From Tomocerus qinae (Eukaryota > Arthropoda > Collembola > Entomobryomorpha > Tomoceridae), in assembly GCA_020055645.1 (NCBI GenBank), contig CM034546.1:58528001-58592000 (forward strand): a stretch of DNA of 64,000 nt. The letters run 5' to 3'. Position numbers and translations under genes: made by a program. Shown in pieces: positions 11,703 through 23,131 of the stretch (positions within the stretch are counted from its first letter, which is position 1; each line of letters begins with the position of its first letter). The notes below the pieces were generated by a model. That model had not been told where the DNA came from, made no database searches, and saw nothing but the letters and a program-made list of their open reading frames with translations.

Positions 11703-13540
11703 ATGACTTCCGAATCCCCGTCCAATTTGGAGAATAAGAAAATTTTTCATATTAGCAGTTCTTCAACACCTGTATTTATTTTACCCTCTGGAGAAACGGA
11801 GAACAAAGATTTCACCCAACAAAATGTCACATTCAACTATCCGCAGTATTTTCGACATTTTTTCAATTTCAGTTACTATTTATTGATTGCTCCATTTTAC
11901 ATCACTTGTAGTGGCCAAGAACCATTCATATCTAGCAAACTACACACAAATGTTATTCAAAAGGTAAGAAATACAGAAAACTATTTTTAAATTAAAGAAT
12001 ATTGGGAAAACAGTCATTGAATTTAAAATTTATTATCTTTTTATTTAGATTGTCTGCTTCTCGTTTCATTCTTTAGTGGCGTTAGTATTTTTGTTCAGAA
12101 TTATGGGACATTTTACCGTTAATATGTATGCTAATCCTTCATTCGTGTTTGATGCTGTGTATGAGTTTACAGCTGCTATGCAGCTGTATGCATATCTCTA
12201 CACCCTGTGGTTCCGGAAACATTTATTCATAGGTACATTCTGGAAGTCCAGTAAGCCGCCCAGCAGACATGTATGTTCATTACTATTTTACTATAATTTA
12301 TTAAATTATTTTCCAGATATAATTACTTAGATTTCTTCAGCTACCGAAATGTAAGTCTATGTCTTTTCTTCCTTCCGAAGGAATTATTAAAAACTGATTG
12401 TGTATTTCAGAACGTATTTGTACCAGTTGTATTAATTCTGCTGGATACATGTAGTTGGCTTTATTACCATTATGCAGAATATCGTTCCTTCTTCCATACG
12501 GGTGACCTAAGACAGGCTGTTGGGTTTTCGAAACGAATATTTTTTCTCCAAAATGATACTAGTCCGATCCCACAAGATCAAACTATTACACCTCCTGAAT
12601 ATTGTTTGACTGGTGCCATCTTCTTCATAATTTTCTATGTTAAAATCATCATTGGTACGGCTGAGGTCTTCGCATATTTATCTGCTATAAGCGTCTATGA
12701 TGTTGTAACAGCTTTCGAGCCTCAATTTGCTGTATCTGATAATGAAATGTCCTCATCTCAAAGACAAAGAAGTGTGGTGAGTTTTAATTTTAATAAATTA
12801 TATAATTAGATTAGTGATTACAAGTTATTACTCATTATCAAATTTCCAGAAAGAACTCTATGAGGCCTACGAAAACATGCGAAGTCATATTCGTCAAATT
12901 AATAAGGCAGTGTCAAATATGTTTTTGTGGACTACCTCTGAATTTCTAACTTTTCTAGCGCAAAGCCTTTTTACCATATTGGCGAATGAACATCCGGTTC
13001 TCGAAAGAATTGGAACTTTCTTACAAGCAATTAAATACACTGTAACTTTTATCCTTGCTGCAGAAGCCTACGACAGAGTAAATAATTTTCTACTCTAGAT
13101 AAAATACCAAAACTCCTAGAAGATATTCTATTTTTATCTTTAAAAGATTTATTTGTAGTAAGAATTGGTAATACAAATTATTTATTATAATATATTATAT
13201 AGGCTACATCATACAAAGAGAGATTGATGGAAGAAATGTCCAAAGTGAATTCTAAAAAATGCAAATATCCCACTGATGCAATCTTTATTGAGGCAACTGC
13301 CTATCAACTTGGCCTTATGGGTGGAAAGTTTTTTACGGTCACTTACGGATTTATTGGAATGGTATGCAATATTCTAACATACAATTCTATTATATCTAAT
13401 GCATTAAAATGGGTATGAAATATGTAAAAAATTATGTCTATTTCTAGATGGTTACCGTACTGCTCACCTACGTGTTGGTAATGCTCCAGTTTAAAGTTAC
13501 ACCAACTGAAACTACGAGTTCTATACGTAACGCACAATAG
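11703..13540 (+). CDS. Gustatory-type chemoreceptor A, 442 aa
   Basis: Six exons: 11703-11963, 12049-12270, 12411-12776, 12850-13077, 13203-13361 and 13448-13540, every intron phase 0 and GT-AG, no internal stop. The protein has a polar N-terminus with an FNYPQYFRHFF motif, several hydrophobic helices, a conserved LQNDTSPIP loop in the third exon, and a last-exon TYVLVMLQF, which matches the TYhhhhhQF signature of the final helix of arthropod gustatory receptors. Members of that family form ligand-gated cation channels with an intracellular N-terminus in sensory-neuron membranes. It is the first of a plus-strand series (B, C, relic, D) sharing exon number and sizes. The minus-strand proline-rich gene P1 begins its 3' end 545 bp downstream, tail to tail. 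The ligand is unknown. Confidence 0.85.
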
Positions 13541-14085
13541 CCAAATGTATAAAATCTTTTGAAAACTGCAATTTAGTATGTTATTCCTAATAGTGTAACA
13601 ATTATGTCTGCATTTTTTATTACACAGTTAAAGTTGAACTTTTAAAGACATTTTAAAGTTTTAAACATGCCCATGTTTCAATAAGTACCTACTTCTTAAT
13701 AATCTTTAAATCCAATTTATAGAATATGAATATACCTAGTTCCAAAGTCCCTATACTATGTAATGCAGTAGTAAGCAGAGCAACTTTGAACACCAATAAG
13801 TAAATTAAACACCAGAGAATATAATGTAAAATGCTAAAACACTATAATAGCACAGATAATTTATTAGAAGTGTAAATAAGGCATCAATCAATCATTATAA
13901 ATCAACAAATTAGAAGTAAGTATTGTAACTATAATGTAATATTCGGAAAATAATATTAGAAATTCATTAATCAATACAATTTAATCAACAGGAATATCTA
14001 AATCAATATGTAATTATTATAAAATGTCAGAACATTGGAATCCAAATATCATACAAAGGCTATTGTGACATTTTTCATATTACAT
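13541..14085. other. Tail-to-tail spacer between receptor A and P1
   Basis: AT-rich 3' flank shared by convergent genes. Its sequence (for example TTTAAAGTTTTAAACATGCCC near 13655) recurs downstream of receptor B, the relic exon and pseudogene D, showing that the spacer was duplicated along with the gene pair. It should hold both poly(A) regions. Confidence 0.6.
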
Positions 14086-15168
14086 CTATTTTGGGAGGCG
14101 GAAAAGATCTGGACATTCGTCACTTCTGTAAATGGCGTAAAATTTGCCGTCGTCTGGGTTTCTGAAATGGCTCCAAGGATAGATGGAGGGTGGCAGATCA
14201 AATGGAATTGGTAGTTGAGGTTGTATTGCAGGATTGGCTGGGGCAGGCGGGATTGGAAGATTTTCTGGGATAGACGGAATTGAAACATTCGCTGCAGGTT
14301 CATTTGGAATAGAATGTGATTCAGTTTGATTCTGAAGATTTGCTTGGCCATGATAATTTTGAGAAGGAGGCAATGTAAGCCCATCGGATCCATGTGGGAC
14401 TCTGTTGTAGGTATTGTAGTCATCAGTTGGCATTCTCATACAGGTCATCTTTGTAATCCTAGGTCCTGTACCTTCAGTCTCTTGAGGATTTTGGCCTAGC
14501 TGGACACTGAAGATATTGTTTCCGTTTCTAAGTACGAATCCTTTGCCGTTGAGATCCTTTACTATTTCCGTGGTCGTTGGGATCAAAATTGTTACCGTGT
14601 CTTCATTAGAGTTCTGATCCAGTTGAGGTAAAACTGGAATGTGAATTGGTTCACAATTCTGAAGTCCTACTGGAGACGGTGGAAAATTTGTTGGAGGACA
14701 AGCTACTTGAGGTCCTGCTGGAGATGCTTGATTACATGGCTGGGGCTCAACAATTGGAGATGGAGATGAAGGTTGTTGAAACCGTGGTTGGGGTTCACCA
14801 ATTGGAGATCCAGATGAAGCCTGTTGAAAACGTGGTTGGGGCTCACCAATTGGAGAAGGAGATGAAGATCTTTGAAAACTTGGTTGAGGCATACCAATTG
14901 GAGTTCCACGTGAAGCTCGTTGAAAACGTGGTCGGGGCTCAACAATTTGATATCCAGTAAGAGATAATTGAAAACATGGTCGAGGCATGCCAATTGGAGA
15001 TCCAGGTAAAGACTGTTGAAAACGGTGTCCAGGCCCAGTCATCCAATGTCGTGTCGTAGACCATTGATAATACAGAGGACACCCAGCCAATGGAGATTCT
15101 GATCTATGAATTGGTCGAGGTCCGTCCATCGGAGATAAAGATGGTTGAAAACGGGGTCGATTTGGCAT
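14086..15168 (-). CDS. Proline-rich 16-residue repeat protein P1, 360 aa
   Basis: No known family was recognised. The frame is open from 15228, but the conserved acceptor (TTTCTATTATAG ending near 15177) makes the ATG at 15168 (MPNRPRFQ) the likely start. Residues about 30-160 are degenerate 16-residue repeats of the form RPxFQRSxSxxPIGEP, encoded by 48-bp DNA repeats. Then follow a conserved middle region (PVLPQLD, GKGFVLRNG, FSVQLGQNP, DDYNTYNR) and a conserved C-terminus (YPWSHFRN, then a DGK-YAIYR-CPDLF string). Middle and C-terminus are shared with P2, and the C-terminus with P3, so they are under constraint while the repeats vary. It lies tail to tail with receptor A. No catalytic motif or membrane segment is visible; cellular location is unknown. 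Confidence 0.65.
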   Translation of the reverse strand: MPNRPRFQPSLSPMDGPRPIHRSESPLAGCPLYYQWSTTRHWMTGPGHRFQQSLPGSPIGMPRPCFQLSLTGYQIVEPRPRFQRASRGTPIGMPQPSFQRSSSPSPIGEPQPRFQQASSGSPIGEPQPRFQQPSSPSPIVEPQPCNQASPAGPQVACPPTNFPPSPVGLQNCEPIHIPVLPQLDQNSNEDTVTILIPTTTEIVKDLNGKGFVLRNGNNIFSVQLGQNPQETEGTGPRITKMTCMRMPTDDYNTYNRVPHGSDGLTLPPSQNYHGQANLQNQTESHSIPNEPAANVSIPSIPENLPIPPAPANPAIQPQLPIPFDLPPSIYPWSHFRNPDDGKFYAIYRSDECPDLFRLPK

Positions 15169-15471
15169 AATTACTACTATAATAGAAATCAACACAAAAA
15201 TTAACCATACTTGACATATTCGATACAATCAATTAACATTTGATAGTAATATACCCTTGCAGAAATTAAATACATGTACGGTAATGTATAATAAATTAAT
15301 TGATGATTACATATAATATAAAAGGATTTGCACTGTTACAGTAACACATAATTAAAACTGAAAGAAGACTGAAAATACTGGATAATTCAAGTCAATCTCA
15401 AATGCAAAGTAAAAAATACAATATATTTGTGACAAAAAACAATTTACATAATATGTATATCAAGTACTTAC

Positions 15472-15584
15472 CAACCGAAAGGAATCTGGAAACTATTTGG
15501 AAAAGCAATACAAAAGATTTCCAGAAAAGACAGGATGTCAACTTCTCCTGCTGTGGCCCGAAATGATGCACACAAATGTAATCA
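15472..15584 (-). other. Probable 5' noncoding exon 2 of P1
   Basis: On the minus strand this segment is preceded by an acceptor (TTTGTTTTCCAG) and followed by a strong donor (GTAAGTACTTG). Both signals are kept at the homologous position upstream of P2 (30987-31087). The segment has stops in the frame of the P1 start, so it is most likely untranslated leader. Joined to the upstream exon it would encode only a short peptide. Confidence 0.5.
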
Positions 15585-15761
15585 CTGGAAAACAAATGTC
15601 AATAATTAATAAACGTGCAAATGATAATCAGAGTGATTGCGGCATTGATACCTTTATCGGCTATTTCACAAGATCAGTCAAATTTAAAAAATACTATGAA
15701 ATTGTGTAAAAATTGCTGCCATTTAAAAACTTGCCTTGTGAAAATACTTAGTATTATTTAC

Positions 15762-15932
15762 AAGTAATAAATCCAGATGAGAAACAGACGAATATAGGTT
15801 TCCAATTCTTAAAGTGAATTGTGATGTTCATTGTTCAAAAGATACCCCAAATGTCTCCAAATACGTCAGCCGGTAGCAAAAGTCCGGAAGCAGTCACACT
15901 GTGTTTTCTGGTACTCTGAAGAGGAATAAATG
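15762..15932 (-). other. Probable 5' noncoding exon 1 of P1
   Basis: Minus-strand segment with an acceptor (TTTCTATTTTTAG) and donor (CTTGTAAATAA). The same acceptor and an even better donor (CTTGTAAGTAA) occur at the homologous place upstream of P2 (31545-31710). The start-proximal ATG in this exon would open a reading frame of under 45 codons, possibly an upstream ORF. Confidence 0.45.
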
Positions 15933-18110
15933 CTAAAAATAGAAAATTATAAATAATAATAAATAATAATATTGACAGTTTGCTACGAATATTACTTTTG
16001 ATTACCATACTTAAACTAAAACAAGCAAGTTCCACCACAAAAGTTTATGACAAAAGATATTGTATGCCATTTTTTACCTTTTTATCCCGAAGAAAGCCTT
16101 AATTAATAGCGGCGGGCGATGTCAGATGTTGCAAATTCAAAAATTAATAGAATAAATTATTTATAACCCGTCATAAATTATCAAGAAATTATAACCAGCT
16201 AAAATTAATAAGATTGATAAATGTTTTACCAGCCAACCAAAGAATTACAAATGGCCAAATTATTTAGCGTGTGTGTAGTGATATTTCTGTAGAAAATCGT
16301 TGCCAAGCCGAGCTGATGTCCATTCGAAACAACGAGCTAGTTAAGAATGAGATGGCAATGTTGAATTCACCAATAATTATACTGCAGAATGTGTTCTTAA
16401 CGCCAACGCAGACCAAGTGAAGTCACATATCTGGTGGATTCTCTTGGTTTAAAAAATATGATTACCATAATTTGCATTTTGTAGTTAGACTTTGGAATTT
16501 CTTTGTCTTCCAACACTTCTTAGTAAGATGTAAAAATATTCAAATGTTTCCCACTGTTTGTCTGGAACACAAATGCTATTGGTTGGAATTTCAAGTATCA
16601 TGCTCCATCTTGTAACGCCCCATGATCCACATATTGAAGAGATAGGTTGGTGTACCTATTGCAAATGTTAACAGTACCCACCGCACAGGAAACTGCCAAA
16701 AATATTAAAATTAATATAAAGATACAATACAAATTTACGAATTTGCGAAACCTATAAGAAATATGACGTTATATATTATAACAAATTTTTACTTTTAACG
16801 TATTGTGAGAATTCTTGTATCAATGTTTGTATGTATATATGTCCGTATCGTTATGTAATGACTAGACTACCAGGTTTGATTTCAAGAGTTCAGTACGCTT
16901 TTAGGCGTCAAAAATTGGTCTACTATTAGATTTTTTAGCGTTTTTTGACGGAAATGAGATAAAAATGGCCTAAAAATGCCAAATAATTGCTCGGAGCGCG
17001 AAATATTTTGCTGTTTTGAGAAAAAATTCACTTTTTCTTGAATTTCGGGGGGGAAGGCTTTACCATCCCTCAATACGTGCCCTTGACTTCTATAGCTATC
17101 AAAAAATATCTGTATAATATTCGAATTGGGACCCCTCCTACCCTACCTCATATTCGGTTCTTCATTTTCAGATCTCACATCATTAGGAGGATTGTCATGA
17201 GATGATGTGAGGTATAGCGTTCATAATTTTACAAATAGTGATAGGAGCTGATGAGCTGAAGACTTTCTCTATGTAGATGAAAAGAGGGTTGAAGTAAGAT
17301 TGTAGTAGCACATTTTAAAAAACGCGCCATGAAATACATAGGGTATACCAGGACCCGCTTTCGAGAGACCTAACCGAATTAATCATCAGTAAGGTTGAGG
17401 TGGAGTTAGAATAAGAGTGCCTCATTTATGAAATCTTATTACTTTCTTTTGACGTCATCTTTAAATAATATTTCAAGGAAATGAAACCAGCATTAATTAT
17501 CGTCCAAACGAATAACAAACAAATCAAGGTAAATGTTTTGATTTACATTTTATTATGTGGGTAAAATTACAAAAAATTATCTGTATCTGGACGTCGGGAA
17601 AAACAAAATCGGACGCCTGCTAGAAAGAAGTTGGAAGTGTGTTTTGTCACAGTTGTTAGTTTCAGCCACTTTCAACCAGTTTTTGCCACTACATTTTCTC
17701 CAGCCGGTTTTAACCATGGCTATAACCGGTAATAACCAGGGTGGTTAAAACCATGTTTGGCCAACCCTGCCTAAATGTACATTCGAAGCAGTACTAGCAT
17801 AATAAAAACCATTAAAGTCATTTTATTTCCCCTGATAAACATAACATACAAATTGGAGTAATTAAATGTCAACTACCTTGGCGGTGATACGGGGGATATA
17901 ACGTAGTTATCTGTGAAACCATCCATCGTTATTAATCCATTTTTAAATAAGCTTAAGCCATAATACTACAGTTTCACAATGCAAAAACTTTAAACTACTA
18001 ACTGCATGGAGTAAATCTATAGATATAATTAAACAGTTAAAAACAGGAAGCGTATTATACGGGTCAGTGTTAGAAGACAGATTATTTATATCAAAAATTA
18101 CAATTGGATA
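15933..18110. other. Intergenic region, part of segmental duplication
   Basis: From 15230 to about 16730 the sequence is homologous to 30740-32450, downstream-to-upstream of P2. 16870-17085 is a degraded reverse-oriented relative of the MITE at 201-425. The rest, to the start of receptor B, shows only the shared 5' flank block near 17890-17990. No gene is supported; the frame at 16882-17073 lies in the MITE relic. Confidence 0.55.
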
Positions 18111-20070
18111 ATGACTTCGGAATCGGCGTCCAATTTGGAGAATAAGAAAATTTTTAATATTAGCAGCAGTACTTCAACACCTGTATGTATTGTAAGTTCT
18201 GGAGAAACGGAAAACAAAGATTTCACCACACAAAATCTCACATTCAACTATCCACAGTATTTTCGCCATTTTTTCAATTTCAGCTACTATTTATTGATTG
18301 CTCCATTTTACATCACTTGTATTGGCCACGAACCATCCATATCAAACAAACTACAAACAAATGTTATTCAAAAGGTAACAGTACAGTCAACAGTATTAAA
18401 ACTATTTTTAAATTAAAGAATATTGGGGACCAATTTATTGATTTAAAACTTGTTTTTATTTAGGCTGTCTGCTTCTCGTTTCAATCTTTAGTGGCGTTAG
18501 TAGTGCTATTCAGAATCATGGGACATTTTACCGTCAATATGTATTCTAATCCTAAATTCCTGTTTAATGTTGTTTTTGAGTTTATAACTGCAATGCAGCT
18601 GTATGCATATCTCTACACCCTGTGGTTCCGGAAACATTTATTCATAGGTACATTCTGGAAGTCCAGTAAGCCGCCCAGCAGACATGTATATTCATTACTA
18701 TTTTACTATAATTTATTAAATTATTTTCCAGATGTAATTATATACATTTCTGCAGCTACCGAAATGTAAATAATAATGTAATTTCTTCCTTCCGGAGTAA
18801 TTATTAAATTGTATATTTTAGAACATATTTGTACCAGCTGTATTAATTCTGCTGGATACATCAAGTTGGCTGTATTACCATTATGCCGAATATCGTTCCT
18901 TCTTCCATACGGGTGACCTAAGACAGGCTGTTGGGTTTTCGAAACGAATGTTTTACCTTCAAAATGATACTAGTCCAGTTCCAGAAGATCAACCTTTCAC
19001 ACCTGCTGAATATTGTTTGACTGGTGCCATCTTTTTCATATCCTTCTATGCTAGAATCATCGTTGGTACGGCTGAGGTGTTTGCATATTTATCTGCTATC
19101 AGTGTCTATGATTCTGTCACGGCTTTCCAGCCCCATTTCTCTCCCATGGTATCCGATGGTGAAATATCCTCATCTCAAAGACAAACAAGTGTGGTCAGTG
19201 TTGATTTTAATAAATTATATAACGTCCCTTAAGCATGTAAAATACCTTTATCCACTTTTCGTTTTGCAGTGAAAAGAACCTTAATCCAACTGACGTACAT
19301 TAGACTGAGGTCATTTTCACTGCCAAACGAAAAATGGATTAAGGTCTTTTTCATGCTTAAGGGACAATAGTTAAATTATTATTTGCAAGTTGTTATAAAT
19401 AATCAATGCTGATTTTATAGGAAAAAATGTATGGGGCATACAGAAACATGCAATGTCATATTTGTCAAATTAATGGAGCAGTGTCAAATATGTTTTTGTG
19501 GACTACCTCTGAATTTCTAACTTTTCTAGCGCAAAGCCTTTTTGTCATTTTGGCAAATGAACATCCGGTTTTTGAAAGAATTGCAGCTGGCTTACAAGTT
19601 ATTAAATACACTGCCACTTTTTTCTTAGCTGCAGAAGCCTATGACAGAGTAAATAGTTTTCTACCCTAGATAAAAAATTATATTTGATTCAATTAGTTGT
19701 AGTAGGACATGGACACGAGTGACTTATTATAATATTAAGGTTGTAGGCTACATCATACAAAGAGCGATTGATGGAACAGATGTGCAAATTAAATCCTAAC
19801 AAATATCAGACGGATGCAGTCTTTATTGAGGCAACAGCTTATCAACTTGGCCTTATGGGTGGAAAGTTTTTTACAGTCTCATATGGATTCATTGGAGCGG
19901 TATAAAATCCTGACTTTCTGACCGACAATGTTATATCTAATGCAGTAAAATGGTAATGAAATATGTGTGAAAATTGTGACTATTTCTAGACGGTTGGCGT
20001 CCTTCTCACCTGCGTGTTGGTAATGGTCCAGTTTGAAATTGCGCCAACCCAAACTAAGGGTTCTGCCTAA
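18111..20070 (+). CDS. Gustatory-type chemoreceptor B, 439 aa
   Basis: Six exons: 18111-18374, 18464-18685, 18822-19193, 19421-19648, 19747-19899 and 19990-20070, all phase 0, no internal stop. It is a close paralogue of receptor A: the second exon is the same length (222 nt) and nearly identical over its second half, and the LQNDTSPVP loop and FLWTTSEFLTFLAQSL helix are shared. The last helix reads TCVLVMVQF, so the tyrosine of the TYhhhhhQF signature is replaced by cysteine. The donor of intron 3 is GTCAGT. Intron 3 holds a palindromic MITE absent from A. Unlike A, the downstream homology ends near 20440 and no proline-rich partner remains. Role: predicted sensory-neuron ligand-gated channel; ligand unknown. 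Confidence 0.85.
19224..19365. mobile_element. Palindromic MITE in receptor B intron 3
   Basis: The left end GTCCCTTAAGCATG and right end CATGCTTAAGGGAC are perfect complements, and the arms extend about 57 bp with few mismatches. Receptor A has no such insert in the corresponding intron, so insertion postdates the A/B duplication. A target-site duplication is not clear. Confidence 0.85.
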
Positions 20071-20928
20071 CGTTAAAAATCAAATCTATAAAATATTTTT
20101 AAAAACTACAATTTAATATGCCATGGGTAATAGTGCAACAATTATTAATTATTAACTGATTTTTTTTGTTTTACAGTTAAAGATAAACATTGTAGGGCAT
20201 TCAAAGTTTAAATATGCCCATGCTTGAAAAAAATACTTAATACCTATACCTAATAAATTTAATTTATAGAACATGAGTACCTAGTTCTAAAGTCCCAATG
20301 CTATATAATGCAGAAGTATGCAGAGCAGGTTTGCACACCACAAGTAAATTAATTACCATACAGTAGTATTAAGTAACATGCTAAAAAAACTATAATAGCA
20401 GAGATAATTTATTAGACGTGTAAATAAGGCATCAATCAGTTAAATAAAAATGAAAAAAATCATAGCAAACCAATTGTTAGAAACTACATAGCTTAGCTTC
20501 GGTAAAATTGAAGAAATTGAGGCTGTCAAAATCCCAGCATAATACGCTGTGAGCCAATTGTATGTTTTGATGGCAAAGGCACAATGTATGGAAAAAGCCT
20601 ATAGTTGGTCCAAATCAATATACCTACTAATACTGTTTTTGCTAATGTCATCATTTGAACAGGTTATTGCTACTGATATAGATAGATTATGTATGTCATA
20701 TGAGAGATAACTGTTCCTTGTAATTACAGCAATGTAAATGATGAATACCGGCCATCGAAATAAATATTGTCATACATTTATTCTTTCATTTCAGAGTATA
20801 CAAAAGCTGCTTACCTATAAGAAGTTATAAGAATAAGAATTTCTCTTTAGTGCTAGGTTCGCCCCTTAGCTGGGTTCACTAGTAATGTATAAATGTATGA
20901 ACCTCCATAAGTTTGTGAATAATATTAA

Positions 20929-21514
20929 CAGTGTACAAAATTTACCACTTTTTAGCCTTTTTTACCATCACAGTGGTAAAAATGCACTTAATGGTAAAAA
21001 TGCATTTAATGGTAAAAATGGTAAATTTTAGTGATTGATTAGACAGCTGAGTACAGATACAGTAGACTTCCTAAAATATAAGGTTTAAAACTTTATTTTC
21101 TATGAAATATTTCCAATTAGCCCCTTAATCAATTAAATTAATCATTATTTATTTGATTATATCCTAAAAGTTATAAAAAATGAAGAAAGATTGTATTTGG
21201 TATCACCCATTTAAAATTGATGCTAATTTAATTGCAATTAATTTCTCAATAGGCACATAACGGATATTAGTAATCCAATTCTGATTGTTGAACACTTATC
21301 AATTTGTAACAGCAATGATCATCTGCTAAGCTATTTCATACTTTGGCACCGAACTTTATTCAAAATTCAAAACACGAAATTTAAATGAAACTATTTTTTA
21401 CCATTTTTACCATTTATACCACTTACCACTACTTTTTAGGTAGTGGTATTTAACGTTAAATACCATTAAAAACCACTTACCACTGGTAAGTGGTAAATGG
21501 TATTTTGTACACTG
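20929..21514. mobile_element. hAT-like MITE, 586 bp
   Basis: Ends are CAGTGTACAAAA and TTTTGTACACTG, flanked by the perfect 8-bp duplication AATATTAA at 20921-20928 and 21515-21522. Both subterminal regions are rich in the short motif GGTAAA/TTTACC and TACCACT, repeated in opposite orientations, which could be transposase-binding repeats. No coding capacity. The CAGTG start fits hAT ends. Confidence 0.85.
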
Positions 21515-21780
21515 AATATTAAATACCAATAACGACAAAGATTACAATCATTTTAATTAATTTTAAATAAATGTACTTACTCCTAAATACAACGAAGACG
21601 ACTACTTATAATTACATGTAAAATGGCCTGATATGTATTTATACTGCTATCTGTTGTGCCCTAAATACAACTTATTGGAACATTTCCTACTGACACTTAT
21701 AATAAAAAAGGTAACAACTTCATATTAACATTTTTTTAAAACTAAATATTCTCAAATTTTCTAAATATGCTACGATTAAA

Positions 21781-23131
21781 TTAGATGGTCAAAAGCAAGG
21801 TAATGGTATTCTCAATAATGAATCGAATTATTAGGGCACATGTAATTTTCTTAAAAATGAAGAAACACATGACTTTTATGCCAAATGGTCTACACGTTTG
21901 AATTCTTCGTCTCTCGTAGCTGTCAATGTTGGTGTTTTTCCATTTAGTTATGAAATTAGTCGAATTTTCATAAATATGGCCCATGTGAGGTAGAAAATGT
22001 ATTTCAAAGCAGAAAGTCCCTATGCATATGATCGGCATGTACAAATAGGATGTAAGGGGAATGATTTTGAATAGGTTAATGGTGCCGTATGTGCAAAGGA
22101 TATGAACAAGTGCTGTGCTGAACAAAATCAGTGGAGTTAGAAAATACATATGTTGGTTGATTTTGTGCATAAGCAAATTTAGAGATTGGTATATATGTAT
22201 AGCCTGTGTGCAGCTCTTAATTTTAACATTGGTAGGGCCCAAAAGGCTAAGAGTAGTATTACAACATACACATAAACCCAATAATAGACAAAAGCTTGTA
22301 TAAGCGGCAGTGATAGTATTAAGACACATGAAAAACATTGCTGCTGAAGCGAAGAGTCTTGTTGGAAGAAATGAGTAGAAATCCTCTTCGAAATGTTCCT
22401 TCATGAATCTGCCAATTGGATCTAAACTCACTCCCGAGAACAGTTGCGCCGCTACAGTGAAGCTTATAATGAATTCGACAGAAATTGCGATAGCAACCAA
22501 CAATTTTGGCAAATATTTGCTAAACGTGTACACTCTGCCGTTTTTGGTGGTCTTCCTTCGGTTATCTATGGCTGTCAAAAGAAATTCCAGTTTATGAAGG
22601 AATAAGAAATTAGCATTTATTAAGCTTCACTATAAGCAATAAATAATTTAATTAAATTTTAGAATATTTTAAAACAACAGATTTACCAGATATTAAATGA
22701 AGTTCCAGAATAATATTCTTTAGAAGAGGAAACATGTATCTCCCATTCAATAGTAATGATATCTGAAATCCAACAAACCCTAATGCATTGACAGTGTATT
22801 GAATATATAGAATTACGTCTTGTTTCTGCATATTGGGATCTGGGGAGAACAGCTCTTTCAACAGTCGAAATATTCCGTAGGTTGTACCTACAACTGCAGC
22901 TTCCGTGACGAATATCCATATCAAAAATCTAATTCTATTTTTTGTGAAGGATAGACTCAATGATTTTCTGTCCCAGTCAAACACGCAAGTTAATAGACAT
23001 TTATTAATATACACTAAGAAATCTACAGTGTCGAAAAATTCTTTGTAGCGATTATCAAGTTCTACAAAATGTGGCTGTCGGTAACTTATTTCTCCTACCT
23101 TTGCACTCCGCATGATTGAAACTTTACCCAA
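21781..23131 (-). CDS. Seven-transmembrane chemoreceptor (GR-like), 411 aa
   Basis: Two minus-strand exons, 23131-22687 and 22571-21781, joined in phase 1 to 1236 nt with one terminal stop. A CVFDWDRKSL motif near residue 52 parallels the PYDWD motif of the gene at 1367-3149. Multiple hydrophobic helices follow, and the C-terminal part has CRPFGIKVMCFFIFKK before the last helix, a conserved pattern in arthropod chemoreceptors. It lies between receptors B and C of the plus-strand family but is not closely related to them. Predicted role is a chemosensory ion channel; the ligand is unknown. The intron is 115 bp. Confidence 0.75.

Noticed and set aside
14646..14993. Open frames on both strands across the P1 repeats
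   Set aside because: Shadows of the 48-bp coding repeat in P1.
17245..17275. CTGATGAG near 17247 as a second hammerhead
   Set aside because: No GAAA with a matching stem II and no stem I or III could be drawn.
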